Positions 8,141-17,663 are shown, numbered from the stretch's first letter. The stretch: 64,000 nt of DNA from Marinobacter sp. LA51 (GCF_030297175.1 NZ_AP028070.1:3472001-3536000); one strand, 5' to 3'. Notes: generated from the letters alone by a model not told the origin. Made by a program: numbers and translations.

Positions 8141-8974
8141 ATGGAAGACCTCTTCGGATCTGAAGGCAGTGCTTCAGAGCTGATCGAACAGGCCATTTCC
8201 CTGACAATGACCTACGCACCCAAAGTCCTTTTGGCCATCGTTACGCTGTTCATTGGTCTGTGGCTGATCAACCGCTTTGTCAGCGTGCTCGACGTCAAGC
8301 TTGGCAAGAAAGACCCAACCCTGAACAAGTTCCTGTGTGGCCTGATCAGTGCCGTCCTCAAGATTCTTCTGCTCATTTCCGTGGCCTCTATGGTGGGCAT
8401 TGCTACCACCTCCTTCGTCGCCATTATTGGTGCCGCCGGCCTGGCTATTGGTTTTGCCCTGCAGGGCAGCCTCTCCAACTTCGCAGGCGGTGTACTGATC
8501 CTGATCTTCAAGCCGTTCAAGGTGGGCGACACCATCGAAGCTCAGGGATTCCTGGGTGCCGTTGACGAGATCAGCATTCTATACACCATCGTTAATACCT
8601 TTGATAACCGTCGCATCGTGATACCCAATGGCAGCCTTTCCAATGCCACCCTGGTGAACGTCAGCATCTATGAGAATCGCCGCTGCGACATGACCTTCGG
8701 CATCGGTTATAACGACGATATCGACAAGGCCAAAACGATCCTCAAGCGCCTGATGGAAGAAGATGATCGCAGTCTCACCGATCCGGCTCCCCGTATTTGC
8801 GTCGGTGGGCTCGGCGACAATTCCGTCGATCTGATGTTCCGGGTCTGGGTACCTACTGATGACCTGTGGCCGTACTACTGGGACATGCAGGAAAAAGTGA
8901 AGAAAGCCTTTGACGCCGAAGGCATCACCATTCCGTTCCCGCAGCGAGACGTGCACATGTACAAGGCCGAGTGA
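8141..8974 (+). CDS. mscS: Small-conductance mechanosensitive channel (MscS family)
   Basis: Heptameric inner-membrane channel that releases solutes on hypo-osmotic shock. It has 277 residues (E. coli MscS 286). TM1 is at about residues 25-45 and TM2 at about 65-85. The pore helix TM3 (about 95-125) has the small-residue pattern AAGLAIGFALQGSLSNFAGG and leads into FKPFKVGDTIE, the start of the beta domain. The C-terminal alpha/beta domain ends in GITIPFPQRDVHMY. The ATG has a strong AAGGAG site. It stands alone between mnmH and the deacylase. The 208 bp upstream contain a TATAAAC -10-like hexamer near 8050 and no other clear element. Confidence 0.96.
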   Translation: MEDLFGSEGSASELIEQAISLTMTYAPKVLLAIVTLFIGLWLINRFVSVLDVKLGKKDPTLNKFLCGLISAVLKILLLISVASMVGIATTSFVAIIGAAGLAIGFALQGSLSNFAGGVLILIFKPFKVGDTIEAQGFLGAVDEISILYTIVNTFDNRRIVIPNGSLSNATLVNVSIYENRRCDMTFGIGYNDDIDKAKTILKRLMEEDDRSLTDPAPRICVGGLGDNSVDLMFRVWVPTDDLWPYYWDMQEKVKKAFDAEGITIPFPQRDVHMYKAE

Positions 8975-9156
8975 TCAGCAAGAGCAATCGGCAAACACCG
9001 TTGCGCTTTGATACATCCGGTAACTCGCAAACCGCGGATCCTCGACTAAGATGACGGTTAATGGTGGAGTTTACGGGCTCCACCAGGCCGTCCGGGCCCG
9101 TCACAGAGATCACAACGGCCCCGAAACGCTGTCATTGCTGGTAGGAGGCTGTCACT

Positions 9157-9711
9157 ATGCCCGCACAGCAGTTGAAGGACTTTCTCGATGAGGCCGCCGT
9201 GGAGTACATGTGCCTCTCCCACCCCCCCGCGTTTACCGCCCAGGAACTGGCGCACCACGTAAAAATAGCCGGCGACCGTGTTGTGAAAACGGTCATCATC
9301 GAGCTGGACGGCAAGATGGCCATGCTGGTCATGCCCGCGACCTGGCGCATTCGCTGGGATCGCTTATCCCGAATCCTCGACACCGACTTCATTGATCTGG
9401 CTGACGAAAAAGAGTTCAAGGATCGCTTCCCAAACTGTGAAGTGGGGGCCATGCCACCCTTCGGCAAACTGTTCGGCATGTCGGTATACTGCAGTGAGGC
9501 GATGACCGAACAACCGGAGCTGGCCTTTGCTGCCGGCAGTCACACCGAATCGGTACACATGAAAACGTCCGACTTCCTCACTCTGGTCCAGCCGATGGTC
9601 TTAAATCAGGGCTTTAACAAGCCTGGAACCAAGAAACCCGCCTGGCTGGCGAAAGGTCGGCGCCACCCTGAAGATCTGCGACCCAGTGAACCCACTGTGG
9701 CCGGCTACTAA
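9157..9711 (+). CDS. YbaK/ProX-type aminoacyl-tRNA deacylase domain protein
   Basis: A 184-residue single-domain protein of the YbaK/EbsC family, whose members hydrolyse mischarged aminoacyl-tRNAs in trans. The first 150 residues show the fold: ELAHHVKIAGDRVVKTVIIEL with the conserved lysine that contacts the substrate, then GAMPPFGKLFGMSVYCSE and FAAGSHTESVHMKTSDFLTLV. The C-terminal 25-30 residues are rich in Pro, Lys and Arg and probably form a disordered tail. GGAGG lies 9 bp upstream of the ATG. Substrate (Cys-tRNAPro, Ala-tRNAPro or other) cannot be told from sequence. Confidence 0.88.
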   Translation: MPAQQLKDFLDEAAVEYMCLSHPPAFTAQELAHHVKIAGDRVVKTVIIELDGKMAMLVMPATWRIRWDRLSRILDTDFIDLADEKEFKDRFPNCEVGAMPPFGKLFGMSVYCSEAMTEQPELAFAAGSHTESVHMKTSDFLTLVQPMVLNQGFNKPGTKKPAWLAKGRRHPEDLRPSEPTVAGY

Positions 9712-9792
9712 AGCCACACGACTGATACCCCTCGGGTCGCTTGTCTGAGCTGTGCCATCGCGTAAACTGATGGCTTCAGACAGGAACCCAAT

Positions 9793-11088
9793 ATGACGCA
9801 CGCATTTGACATAGTGGTGGTTGGCGCCGGCATGGTCGGCGCCGCCCTCGCCACCGGCCTGGGCCAACAAGGTTTCCGGATCGGTTTGATCGACCGCCTG
9901 GAAGCCCCGGCCTTTGACCCAGACGCAGCGCCCGACATTCGGGTGTCGGCGCTCAGTGCCGGCAGCCAACGCTATCTCGACAACCTGGATGCGTGGGACC
10001 AGATCGCCAGCATGCGCAGCACGCCCTACCGTCGACTCGCCGTCTGGGACGAAACCCGCCACCCGCTCAGCAAGTTGATGCCCCGCCAACTAACCCGCGT
10101 CGAATTTGACGCTGCCAGCCTGGGCGGCAGCCACTTGGGCCACATTGTCGAAAATTCGGTGACCCAGCGGGCGCTCTGGCAAACAGCGCAAGCGCAGGAC
10201 AACGTCACTGCACTGACCGGATTGAGCGTAGTCGCGCTGGAGCAGGGCGACACCACCGTCACCTTGATTCTGGATGACGGCCAGCAGTTAGAGGCACAAC
10301 TGGTCGTGGGGGCCGACGGCGCACAATCGAAAATCCGGGAACTGGCCGGTATTGGCATTAACCGCAATCAGTATGCGCAGCAGGCCATGGTGATGTCGGT
10401 GCGCTACCAGGGTCCGGTGGATGACATTACCTGGCAGGGTTTCTGCCCGAGCGGCCCCAGAGCCTTCCTGCCATTGCACAGCGCCGGAGCAGACCATCCG
10501 GGCGAAAGCTGGGCGTCACTGGTCTGGTACGATTCCCCCGAGGAACTGGCACGCCTCAAGGCGCTGCCAGGGGAGCAATTACTGCGGGACATCCAGGCGG
10601 CGTTTCCACCGGAACTGCCCCAGCTCACACACCTCGAGGCCAGAGCAAGTTTTCCCATTGCGCGCCAGCACGCCAAACGCTACTTTTCGGGCCGGGTGGT
10701 ACTGGCCGGCGATGCCGCCCACACCATCAACCCCCTGGCGGGCCAGGGCGTGAATCTTGGTTTTCAGGATGCCCAGTGCCTGCAGGATATGCTCAAGGAA
10801 GCCCGCCGCGCCGACGCGGACCTGGCCGATCCGGCCTGGTTGCAGCAGTATGAAGCTCAGCGGCGTCCGGCCAACCGGCGGATGATGATGACCATGGACC
10901 TGTTCTATCATCTGTTCAGCAATCGCGTGCCACCGCTGCACCTGCTGCGCAACCTGGGTCTCGGCGCCGCCCGCGCCCTACCCTTCGCCCGCAATCAGGT
11001 GGCGCGCTATGCTATGGGCATTGATGAACGGTTACCGCCCGGGCTCAGCCAGCTGATCGACCGGGTTCCCGGCCTGCGTCAGCTCTGA
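9793..11088 (+). CDS. ubiF: UbiF-like ubiquinone-biosynthesis FAD monooxygenase
   Basis: Aromatic-ring hydroxylase of the UbiH/COQ6 family, acting in ubiquinone synthesis. The 431 residues contain the FAD dinucleotide motif IVVVGAGMVGAALATGL (residues 6-22), the VVGADGAQSKIR motif near 180, and GDAAHTINPLAGQGVNLG near 307. It matches UbiF better than UbiH or UbiI: PDIRVSALSAGS, PYRRLAVWDE, GHIVENSVTQRALW, GPRAFLPL, ASLVWYDSPEE and MDLFYHLFSNRVPPLHLLRN all resemble E. coli UbiF. UbiF adds the C6 hydroxyl in the step that Coq7 performs in other bacteria. It is followed 60 bp downstream by the HIT protein gene. Confidence 0.87.
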   Translation: MTHAFDIVVVGAGMVGAALATGLGQQGFRIGLIDRLEAPAFDPDAAPDIRVSALSAGSQRYLDNLDAWDQIASMRSTPYRRLAVWDETRHPLSKLMPRQLTRVEFDAASLGGSHLGHIVENSVTQRALWQTAQAQDNVTALTGLSVVALEQGDTTVTLILDDGQQLEAQLVVGADGAQSKIRELAGIGINRNQYAQQAMVMSVRYQGPVDDITWQGFCPSGPRAFLPLHSAGADHPGESWASLVWYDSPEELARLKALPGEQLLRDIQAAFPPELPQLTHLEARASFPIARQHAKRYFSGRVVLAGDAAHTINPLAGQGVNLGFQDAQCLQDMLKEARRADADLADPAWLQQYEAQRRPANRRMMMTMDLFYHLFSNRVPPLHLLRNLGLGAARALPFARNQVARYAMGIDERLPPGLSQLIDRVPGLRQL

Positions 11089-11148
11089 GACCGGAAACAC
11101 AGCACTATTCACGCTCACGAGCAAACCCAGCATCATTCAGGAGCCACC

Positions 11149-11514
11149 ATGTCAGAAACGCTGTTTACCAAGATCATCAATCGGGAAATTCCGGCGGATA
11201 TCGTCTACGAAGATGACATCAGCCTGGCGTTCCGGGACATCAACCCCCAGGCACCCGTGCACCTGCTGGTGATCCCTAAGAAAGCCATCGCCACCATCAA
11301 CGACATCGGTGAAGACGACCGCGAACTGGTCGGCCACCTCTATTGGGTCGCTGGCAAACTGGCTAAAGAGATGGGGTTCGCCGAAGACGGCTATCGTACG
11401 GTGATGAACTGCGGAGAGAATTCAGGGCAGACGGTGTTTCACATCCATCTGCACCTGCTGGCTGGCAAACCCATGGGCTGGCCGCCCTACACCGACCGGA
11501 TGAAGCAGGCGTAG
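11149..11514 (+). CDS. hinT: HIT-family purine nucleoside phosphoramidase (HinT-like)
   Basis: Histidine-triad protein of 121 residues that hydrolyses adenosine phosphoramidates and probably AMP-lysine. The start TLFTKIINREIPADIVYEDD is typical. The catalytic triad HIHLHLL is at about residues 102-108, preceded by NCGENSGQTVFH. AGGAG is 7 bp upstream of the ATG. It is on the same strand as ubiF. Its 3' end faces phoU with only 27 bp between them, so the two genes must share or overlap their termination zone. Confidence 0.94.
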   Translation: MSETLFTKIINREIPADIVYEDDISLAFRDINPQAPVHLLVIPKKAIATINDIGEDDRELVGHLYWVAGKLAKEMGFAEDGYRTVMNCGENSGQTVFHIHLHLLAGKPMGWPPYTDRMKQA

Positions 11515-11541
11515 TCAGAAATAACAGGGACTGGGTGGGGC

Positions 11542-12264
11542 TTAGCGCCCCACCACCCGCTCGGCTTCTTCGACCGAGGTGTGACGGACGTCCTCGCCCT
11601 TCACCATGAAGATCACGTTCTCAGCGATGTTGCAGGCGTGATCGCCAACCCGCTCCAACGCGCGCAGCACCCACATCACTGACATGCAGCGAGAGATGTT
11701 GCGAGTGTCTTCCATCATGAACGTCAGCAGAGTGCGGGCCGCAGCCTGATACTCTTCGTCCACCCGTTTGTCTTCTTTCATGATCCGCAGCGCCTGCTCG
11801 GAATCGAGACGGGCAAAAGCATCCAGCGCGTCGTTCAGCATGGTCAATACGTGGGAGCTGATGTGGCGCACTTCCACGTAGCCACGCGGGGCCTGACCTT
11901 CCTCTGACAGCTTGATGGCCAGTTTGGCGATCTTCTTGGCCTCGTCACCAACGCGCTCCAGGTCTGCCACCATCTTGATGACGGAAATCACCAGGCGCAG
12001 ATCCCGCGCGGTCGGCTGGCGACGCGCGATGATCAGGGTGGCTTCCTCATCAATGGCCACTTCCATCTGGTCGACCCGCTTATCCTTGGCCCGAATCTCT
12101 TCGGCCAGGTGACCATCGCTGTCCATCAGAGCCTGAATGGCATTTTCGACCTGGGATTCGACCATTCCGCCCATTTTCAGGAACTCGGTTTTGAGCTCCA
12201 TCAGTTCGTCATTGAACTTGTGGGAAATATGATCCCCGTAAACATCGTCCTTCTTTGTAGGCAT
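11542..12264 (-). CDS. phoU: Phosphate-signalling protein PhoU
   Basis: Negative regulator that links the Pst transporter to the PhoR/PhoB two-component system. Two PhoU helical repeats are visible (about residues 20-110 and 120-215), each with the ExxxD metal-site pattern (VADLERVGDEAKKIAKLA and LRALERVGDHACNIAE). The ATG at 12264 is preferred over the TTG five codons upstream because GGAG lies 9 bp in front of it; this gives 240 residues. It is last in the pst operon, 33 bp after pstB. Confidence 0.95.
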   Translation of the reverse strand: MPTKKDDVYGDHISHKFNDELMELKTEFLKMGGMVESQVENAIQALMDSDGHLAEEIRAKDKRVDQMEVAIDEEATLIIARRQPTARDLRLVISVIKMVADLERVGDEAKKIAKLAIKLSEEGQAPRGYVEVRHISSHVLTMLNDALDAFARLDSEQALRIMKEDKRVDEEYQAAARTLLTFMMEDTRNISRCMSVMWVLRALERVGDHACNIAENVIFMVKGEDVRHTSVEEAERVVGR

Positions 12265-12297
12265 ACGCTTGTTCTCCAATGTTCCTCTGCGCCGGGA

Positions 12298-13185
12298 TCA
12301 GCCGAAGCGACCGGTAATGTAGGATTCAGTCAGTTCGTGTTCCGGCGACGTAAATACTTTGTTGGTCTCGTTCACTTCCACCAGGTGCCCAAGGTGGAAG
12401 TAAGCCGTGCGATGGGAAACCCGGGCGGCCTGCTGCATGGAGTGAGTTACGATCACAATGGTGTAACTCTCGGACAGCTCGGCAATCAGTTCTTCAACTT
12501 TTGCAGTGGCGATCGGATCCAGCGCTGAGCAGGGCTCATCCATCAACACCACCTCCGGGTTCACGGCAATGGCGCGGGCAATGCACAAGCGCTGCTGCTG
12601 ACCACCGGACATGCCGGTGGCATTAGCCTCCAGCCGATCCTTTACCTCTTCCCAAAGACCCGCCTTGCGCAGGCTGCTTTCGACGATTTCATCGAGGTCG
12701 GCCTTACGGTTGGCAAGGCCATGAATACGGGGGCCGTAGGCGACGTTGTCATAGATCGATTTCGGGAACGGATTGGGCTTCTGGAAAACCATGCCCACCC
12801 GGGCGCGCAGCTCCACCACGTCTCGTTTGGAGTCGTAGATATCCTGACCGTCCAGCTCCAAAGAGCCCTTGACCTTACAGATGTCGATACTGTCGTTCAT
12901 CCGGTTCAGGCAACGCAGGAACGTGGATTTGCCGCAGCCTGACGGCCCGATAAACGCCATGACCTGGTTCCGGGCAATGTCCAGGCTAATCTTCTTGATG
13001 GCCCGGCTTTCACCATAGAACACTTCAACATCGCGCAAGGAGAACTTGGCGTTGTCTGCGAACGGCTTGCCGACGGTCTTGCCTTCCTCAATTACAGTAT
13101 CAGCGGGCTGACTCTCTGCCACCGGTGCGACTGACTCATCCTCTGAGGGCACTTCATTGGCGATACTTTGGTTCATGCTATTCAT
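12298..13185 (-). CDS. pstB: Phosphate ABC transporter ATP-binding protein PstB
   Basis: ATPase of the high-affinity phosphate importer. From the ATG at 13185 it has 295 residues, about 35-40 more than E. coli PstB. The extra part is an acidic, low-complexity N-terminus (about residues 1-42) not seen in most homologues. Core motifs: Walker [20 protein letters not shown]-loop [12 protein letters not shown], signature [16 protein letters not shown], Walker [14 protein letters not shown], switch [12 protein letters not shown]. The ribosome site AAGGAG overlaps the pstA stop codon, so translation is probably coupled. An open frame upstream to 13230 lies within pstA and was not used. Confidence 0.97.
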   Translation of the reverse strand: MNSMNQSIANEVPSEDESVAPVAESQPADTVIEEGKTVGKPFADNAKFSLRDVEVFYGESRAIKKISLDIARNQVMAFIGPSGCGKSTFLRCLNRMNDSIDICKVKGSLELDGQDIYDSKRDVVELRARVGMVFQKPNPFPKSIYDNVAYGPRIHGLANRKADLDEIVESSLRKAGLWEEVKDRLEANATGMSGGQQQRLCIARAIAVNPEVVLMDEPCSALDPIATAKVEELIAELSESYTIVIVTHSMQQAARVSHRTAYFHLGHLVEVNETNKVFTSPEHELTESYITGRFG

Positions 13186-13196
13186 CTCAATTCTCC

Positions 13197-14471
13197 TTAC
13201 CACCGGCGTTCGAGGCGTTTGCGCAGCCAAATGGCCAATGCATTCATACTGATCAGGAAGGCCAACAGCACCATAATGGCGGCTGACGCGCGTTCAATGA
13301 AAGCCAATTCAGGGCTGCCGGCCCACAGGAACACCTGCACCGGCAAAACCGTTGCAGAGTCGAAAAATCCACCGGGCACGTCGACGATAAAGGCCACCAT
13401 GCCAATGAGGAGTAGCGGCGCTGTTTCACCCAGGGCCTGGGCCATACCGATGATGGAACCGGTAAGCATGCCAGGCATGGCCAGCGGCAGCACGTGGTGC
13501 AGCACCACCTGCATTTTCGAGGCGCCAACGCCTTCCGCAGCTTCCCGGATGGAGGGTGGCACACTCTTGATCGCGGCCCGGCTGGAAATAATGATGGTGG
13601 GCAGGGTCATGAGTGTCAGAACCAGCCCGCCGACCACCGGCACCGAGCGCGGCATTCCGAACAGGTTAATAAACACCGCCAGACCGAGCAGACCGAAGAT
13701 AATCGACGGTACCGCCGCCAGGTTGTTGATGTTCACCTCAATGAAATCGGTGAATTTGTTCTGGGGCGCAAACTCCTCCAGATAGATGGCCGCGGCAACA
13801 CCAATCGGGAACGACAGGATCAGAGTGACAAACATCGTCAACAGGGAGCCGACAATGGCACCCAGGATGCCGGCCTTGGACGGATCCCGGGAATCACCAC
13901 CGCTGAAAAAGGTGTCGTTGAACGAGGTGTCGATTGCGCCGCGCTCAAGCAAGGTCTCAACCCAGGCTTTCTGCTGGTCGTTGAGCTTGATTGAATAGGC
14001 GGCATCGCCGGCGTGCTTTACATACACGTCCACGTCGGTGTGGGACAAGAAGGTCATGGTCCGGGTAGTGTTCAGCCAGTCCGGATTGGCCTTCAGGTCG
14101 TCCCTCAGGGTCACCGAAGCGTACGGGTTGATCAGCCCGCGAACATCCTCACGATCCTCCTCGGTGGCGCCTGGAATCTCCTTGATCAGCGCCTGGACCA
14201 GCGGTTCGACAAAGTCTGCCATCTTGAGCTGGCGACTGTCGGTCGGATCGTCCAGGTACATCATGTCCCCATCCAGGTTCACCTCCATGGTGATGGTGGT
14301 TTTCATGAAGCCGGTGTAGCCCTTACCGATGATATCGGTAAACAGGATCACCAGCGCCGACAGGGCGACACCAATGGCGAGGATGCCGTAGGCGCGGAAT
14401 CGACGCTCCTTGCGATACCGGCGTTTGAGCGACTGGCGGACAATCTCCGCCTGTGAACGTTGGTCAGTCAT
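13197..14471 (-). CDS. pstA: Phosphate ABC transporter permease PstA (long form)
   Basis: Inner-membrane permease of the phosphate importer. At 424 residues it is about 130 longer than E. coli PstA. The extra length lies between the first TM (about residues 28-50) and the permease core: a hydrophilic, probably periplasmic domain at about 55-190 with [20 protein letters not shown]. The core then has TMs at about 208-232, 255-285, 290-312 and 340-405, and the cytoplasmic loop [20 protein letters not shown] (EAA motif) that docks on PstB. It overlaps the end of pstC by 8 bp. Similar long forms are known in Pseudomonas and Vibrio relatives. Confidence 0.95.
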   Translation of the reverse strand: MTDQRSQAEIVRQSLKRRYRKERRFRAYGILAIGVALSALVILFTDIIGKGYTGFMKTTITMEVNLDGDMMYLDDPTDSRQLKMADFVEPLVQALIKEIPGATEEDREDVRGLINPYASVTLRDDLKANPDWLNTTRTMTFLSHTDVDVYVKHAGDAAYSIKLNDQQKAWVETLLERGAIDTSFNDTFFSGGDSRDPSKAGILGAIVGSLLTMFVTLILSFPIGVAAAIYLEEFAPQNKFTDFIEVNINNLAAVPSIIFGLLGLAVFINLFGMPRSVPVVGGLVLTLMTLPTIIISSRAAIKSVPPSIREAAEGVGASKMQVVLHHVLPLAMPGMLTGSIIGMAQALGETAPLLLIGMVAFIVDVPGGFFDSATVLPVQVFLWAGSPELAFIERASAAIMVLLAFLISMNALAIWLRKRLERRW

Positions 14472-15852
14472 ACTGTTCCCGATATTTACGCACGATTTTC
14501 AGGGCTATTACGTTGAGCAGCAGGGTGGACAGGAAGAGCATGGCGCCCAGTGCAAAGGCCGCCAGGGTCTTGGCACTGTCGAATTCCTGATCCCCGGTCA
14601 GCAGGGTCACAATCTGCACGGTCACGGTGGTAACGGTTTCAAGCGGGTTGGCGGTCAGGTTTGCGGCCAGGCCAGCGGCCATCACCACGATCATGGTTTC
14701 GCCAATCGCCCGGGACACCGCCAGCAGCACGCCGCCCATGATTCCCGGCAAGGCAGCCGGGAAGATGACCTTTTTCATGGTCTCGGACTGGGTCGCACCC
14801 AGGGCCAGCGAACCGTCACGAAGCGTTTGCGGCACCGCGTTGATCACGTCGTCCGACAGCGAAGATACAAAGGGAATGATCATGATGCCCATGACACCGC
14901 CGGCGGCCAGTGCACTCTGGGACGAGGCTTCAATGCCAAGGGAGGCGGCAAGATCGCTGATGAATGGCGCCACTGTCAGCGCGGCAAAAAAGCCGTAAAC
15001 CACGGTCGGAATACCCGCCAGCATTTCCAGCAACGGTTTCACTACGCCGCGAACATTCTTGTTGGCATATTCCGACAGGTAAATAGCAGAGAGCAGACCA
15101 ACCGGTACCGCCACCACCATGGCGATGGCTGAGATCAGCAGGGTACCGGTGAACAGCGGAATCATGCCAAAGGCGCCCTCGGCGGCCACCTGATCCGCTC
15201 GCAGGGCGGTCTGGGGGCTCCACTGGGAACCAAAGATAAACTCGGTGAACGGAACCTTGCCGAAGAACCGGAAGGTTTCGAAGGCCACCGAGAAAATAAT
15301 GCCTACCGTGGTCAGAATAGCCAGGGCCGCACAGGCGAAGAACAGCCATTTCAGAATGGACTCAACCTGGGACCGGGCATTCAGCCGTGGCCGAATCCGC
15401 AACCAGCCCAGGAACCCGGCAAGCACCGAGACCGAAACGACAAGCGCCGACATCAGCAACCGGCTTTGCGCCCGGAGTGCCTCCAGGCGTTCCGCCGCTT
15501 CCGCGATCGGCGCTTCTACAAAGCCCGCTGGCAGGGCGCCACTGGCGACGTTGCTTATTTTACTGAGCAGCAGGCTGGCCTGGCCTTCAGTTTCGGGAAT
15601 CAGCTCCGGCGGCAGGCCGCCAACAATAATGAGCTGAATCACCTTACCCTGAAAAGCAGCCCAACAGCCCAGCACGATCAGGGCGGGGATACCGCTCCAC
15701 AGCGCGGCCCGCGCGCCATAATAGAACGGCAGGGATTTCAGATGCCGAATGCCGCCCAGTGGCGCAGCCAGTGACCGTGACCGGGCATATCCCAGACCAT
15801 AAGCCACAACGGCGAACACAAGGGTGAGCAATAACAAATTAGCCGGTTGCAT
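14464..15852 (-). CDS. pstC: Phosphate ABC transporter permease PstC (long form)
   Basis: Second permease subunit of the phosphate importer, 462 residues (E. coli PstC 319). The N-terminal addition includes two TMs (about 5-20 and 45-68) and a hydrophilic segment at about 75-130. The core follows, with TMs from about 135 and 175, and the permease block EGAFGMIPLFTGTLLISAIA. The EAA-type loop is VINAVPQTLRDGSLALGATQ and is followed by AIGETMIVVMAAGLAAN. It lies 142 bp downstream of pstS. That gap holds a strong hairpin described separately. Confidence 0.95.
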   Translation of the reverse strand: MQPANLLLLTLVFAVVAYGLGYARSRSLAAPLGGIRHLKSLPFYYGARAALWSGIPALIVLGCWAAFQGKVIQLIIVGGLPPELIPETEGQASLLLSKISNVASGALPAGFVEAPIAEAAERLEALRAQSRLLMSALVVSVSVLAGFLGWLRIRPRLNARSQVESILKWLFFACAALAILTTVGIIFSVAFETFRFFGKVPFTEFIFGSQWSPQTALRADQVAAEGAFGMIPLFTGTLLISAIAMVVAVPVGLLSAIYLSEYANKNVRGVVKPLLEMLAGIPTVVYGFFAALTVAPFISDLAASLGIEASSQSALAAGGVMGIMIIPFVSSLSDDVINAVPQTLRDGSLALGATQSETMKKVIFPAALPGIMGGVLLAVSRAIGETMIVVMAAGLAANLTANPLETVTTVTVQIVTLLTGDQEFDSAKTLAAFALGAMLFLSTLLLNVIALKIVRKYREQYD

Positions 15853-15939
15853 GAAAAATCCTGTCTACGACCTCAAGTAGGGGCCTAGTTTACAGATTGG
15901 AACAGCGCGTTACACCAGATGGTCATCCTGAACGTGCGA

Positions 15940-15972
15940 AAGGGTGCGGGCCCTTTTAGGACCCGCACCCTT
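15940..15972 (-). promoter_or_regulatory. Stem-loop between pstS and pstC
   Basis: A perfect 11-bp stem (15940-15950 with 15962-15972, AAGGGTGCGGG and its complement) closes an 11-nt loop. There is no T-run after it on the minus strand. It therefore looks like an mRNA-stabilising or attenuating structure, not a full terminator. It would let pstS be made in excess over pstCAB, as needed for a binding protein. The effect is inferred. Confidence 0.75.
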
Positions 15973-15994
15973 GCTTAATCCCGATTCCTTCGGG

Positions 15995-17038
15995 TTACTT
16001 CAGTTCTTCCATCGCCAGGTTGGGCATATTCTCTGACTTGTCCATCAGGTTCATCAGCTGGTCCCGCGGCGGGACAATCAGACCGACGTCCTTCAGGTAG
16101 CCGTTCTGGCCCATGGCGGCGTTGCTGGTAAATTCGCTAACGTATTCCTCGATACCTGGAAGCACGCCAACGTGCGCCTTCTTCACATAGAAGAACAGGG
16201 AGCGAGCTACCGGATACTTGTCAGCCGCAATGTCTTCGGCGGTCGGAACCATGCCGTTCAAGGTGGCGGCCTGCAGACGATCTGCATTCTCTTCCAGGAA
16301 ACTGTAACCAAACACACCGTACATGTCGGTATCACCGATCAGTTTTTGCACGATCAGGTTGTCGTTCTCACCAGCTTCAATGAAGGCGCCGTCTTCACGC
16401 ACGCTTTCACAGATAGCTCCGTGCTCATCTTTGCCCAGGTTTGCCGCTTCCGGCAGTTCGTCGCATCCAGCAGCCAGTGCCAGCTCGTTAAACGAGTCAC
16501 GGGTACCGGAGGTCGGCGGCGGGCCCATTACACGAATCGGCTTGTTCGGCAGGCTGGAATCAACATCGCTCCAGTTTTTGTTCGGGTTGGCTACCCACTT
16601 ACCATCGACCGGCACCTTGGAACCCAGGGCCAGGAACAGCTGTTCCAGAGTGATGTCCAGATTCTCGGCATCTTTGGAGCTGGCGATAACAATACCGTCA
16701 GAACCAATACGGAATTCGGTGATGTCAGTCACGCCATTCTTCTGGCAAAGCTCATATTCGGAAGTCTTCATGCGACGCGAAGCGTTGGTAATGTCCGGGT
16801 GCTGGGTACCGATGCCCTGACAAAACAGCTTCATGCCGCCACCGGAACCGGTTGATTCCAGCTTCGGGGTTTTAAAATCAGTCTTGGTACCGAAGCGCTC
16901 TGCAACAACCGTCGCAAATGGATAAACAGTAGAAGAACCGACGATGCTGATGGTGTCACGAGCCATGGCAGGTGCGGACATCGCGGCTACAGAGCCAGCC
17001 AGTGCGAAAGTTGCGAGTGTTTTGTTCAGTTTAATCAC
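15995..17038 (-). CDS. pstS: Periplasmic phosphate-binding protein PstS
   Basis: Substrate-binding protein of the phosphate importer. The GTG at 17038, with TTGGAG 9 bp upstream, is chosen as start. It gives 347 residues and a normal signal peptide (KLNKTLATFALAGSVAAMSA, cleavage after AMA at about residue 25). The mature protein begins RDTISIVGSSTVYPFATVVA, with the phosphate-contacting SSTVYP motif. STGSGGGMKLFC and PPTSGTRDSFNELAL follow. The frame is open upstream to 17428 but that part overlaps the divergent gene and is not PstS-like. It resembles the long PstS/SphX-type proteins of marine bacteria. Confidence 0.96.
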   Translation of the reverse strand: MIKLNKTLATFALAGSVAAMSAPAMARDTISIVGSSTVYPFATVVAERFGTKTDFKTPKLESTGSGGGMKLFCQGIGTQHPDITNASRRMKTSEYELCQKNGVTDITEFRIGSDGIVIASSKDAENLDITLEQLFLALGSKVPVDGKWVANPNKNWSDVDSSLPNKPIRVMGPPPTSGTRDSFNELALAAGCDELPEAANLGKDEHGAICESVREDGAFIEAGENDNLIVQKLIGDTDMYGVFGYSFLEENADRLQAATLNGMVPTAEDIAADKYPVARSLFFYVKKAHVGVLPGIEEYVSEFTSNAAMGQNGYLKDVGLIVPPRDQLMNLMDKSENMPNLAMEELK

Positions 17039-17111
17039 GTTGAGTCTCCAAGATCGGTTGCACAATTTGTATGAATGAACTTTGCCGATGAGTGAAGAGT
17101 AATGAAGCTCT

Positions 17112-17129
17112 ATGACAACTTTGTTACAG
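17112..17129 (-). promoter_or_regulatory. Pho box upstream of pstS
   Basis: On the minus strand CTGTAACAAAGTTGTCAT fits the PhoB consensus of two CTGTCAT-type 7-mers separated by 4 bp (5/7 and 6/7 matches). It lies 74 bp upstream of the pstS start. The sequence CATTACT just downstream is a plausible -10. It predicts induction of the pst operon under phosphate starvation. It also lies 106 bp upstream of the divergent thioesterase gene. Confidence 0.82.
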
Positions 17130-17234
17130 ATACGGAAATATAGTTGGAAAAGTGCAAATCTGCTTGCAGCCCTAGCTAACGCCGCTAACATGCGGGATAT
17201 AACAATTCGAGACTTAACACCAAGGCAGACTTTC

Positions 17235-17639
17235 ATGACGGCTTTAGACGATGACAAACCCACCCCTCGCGGTGAGTTAACCCTCCAGATCGTACCCCTT
17301 CCCTCTGACACCAACCCCAACGGCGACGTGTTCGCGGGCTGGCTGGTCAAACAGATGGATATCGCTGCCGCCACAATGGCCGGCCGCATTTCCCAGGGCC
17401 GGAACGCGACCGTGGCGATGGACCGCATGGAATTTCTGTCACCGCTGCGCGTGGGCTCGCAGGTGGGCTGCTACTGTGACGTGGTGGAGATTGGCCGCAG
17501 CTCCATGAAGCTCCGGGTGGAAGTATGGACCCGGGACCGCACTGCCAAGCACCCGCGCAAGGTCACTGAGGGTATGTTCGTTTACGTGGCCATTGACGAG
17601 CACGGCCGCATCCGGGAAGTGCCTGAACAAAACCGCTGA
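17235..17639 (+). CDS. yciA: YciA-type acyl-CoA thioesterase
   Basis: Hot-dog-fold thioesterase that hydrolyses acyl-CoA esters. From the ATG at 17235 it has 134 residues (E. coli YciA 132). The active-site pattern is TNPNGDVFAGWLVKQMDIAA. The hot-dog strand region follows (VAMDRMEFLSPLRVGSQVG), with KVTEGMFVYVAIDEHGR near the end. The frame is open back to 17112 but the extra residues (which read through the Pho box) are unlike the family. It is divergent from pstS and convergent with the MFS gene. Substrate range is not predictable from sequence. Confidence 0.9.
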   Translation: MTALDDDKPTPRGELTLQIVPLPSDTNPNGDVFAGWLVKQMDIAAATMAGRISQGRNATVAMDRMEFLSPLRVGSQVGCYCDVVEIGRSSMKLRVEVWTRDRTAKHPRKVTEGMFVYVAIDEHGRIREVPEQNR

Positions 17640-17663
17640 TCCGAGCTTAATCGTTACTCAGGC

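Noticed and set aside
16172..16855. Plus-strand open frame opposite pstS
   Set aside because: Shadow of PstS, which is clearly recognised on the minus strand.
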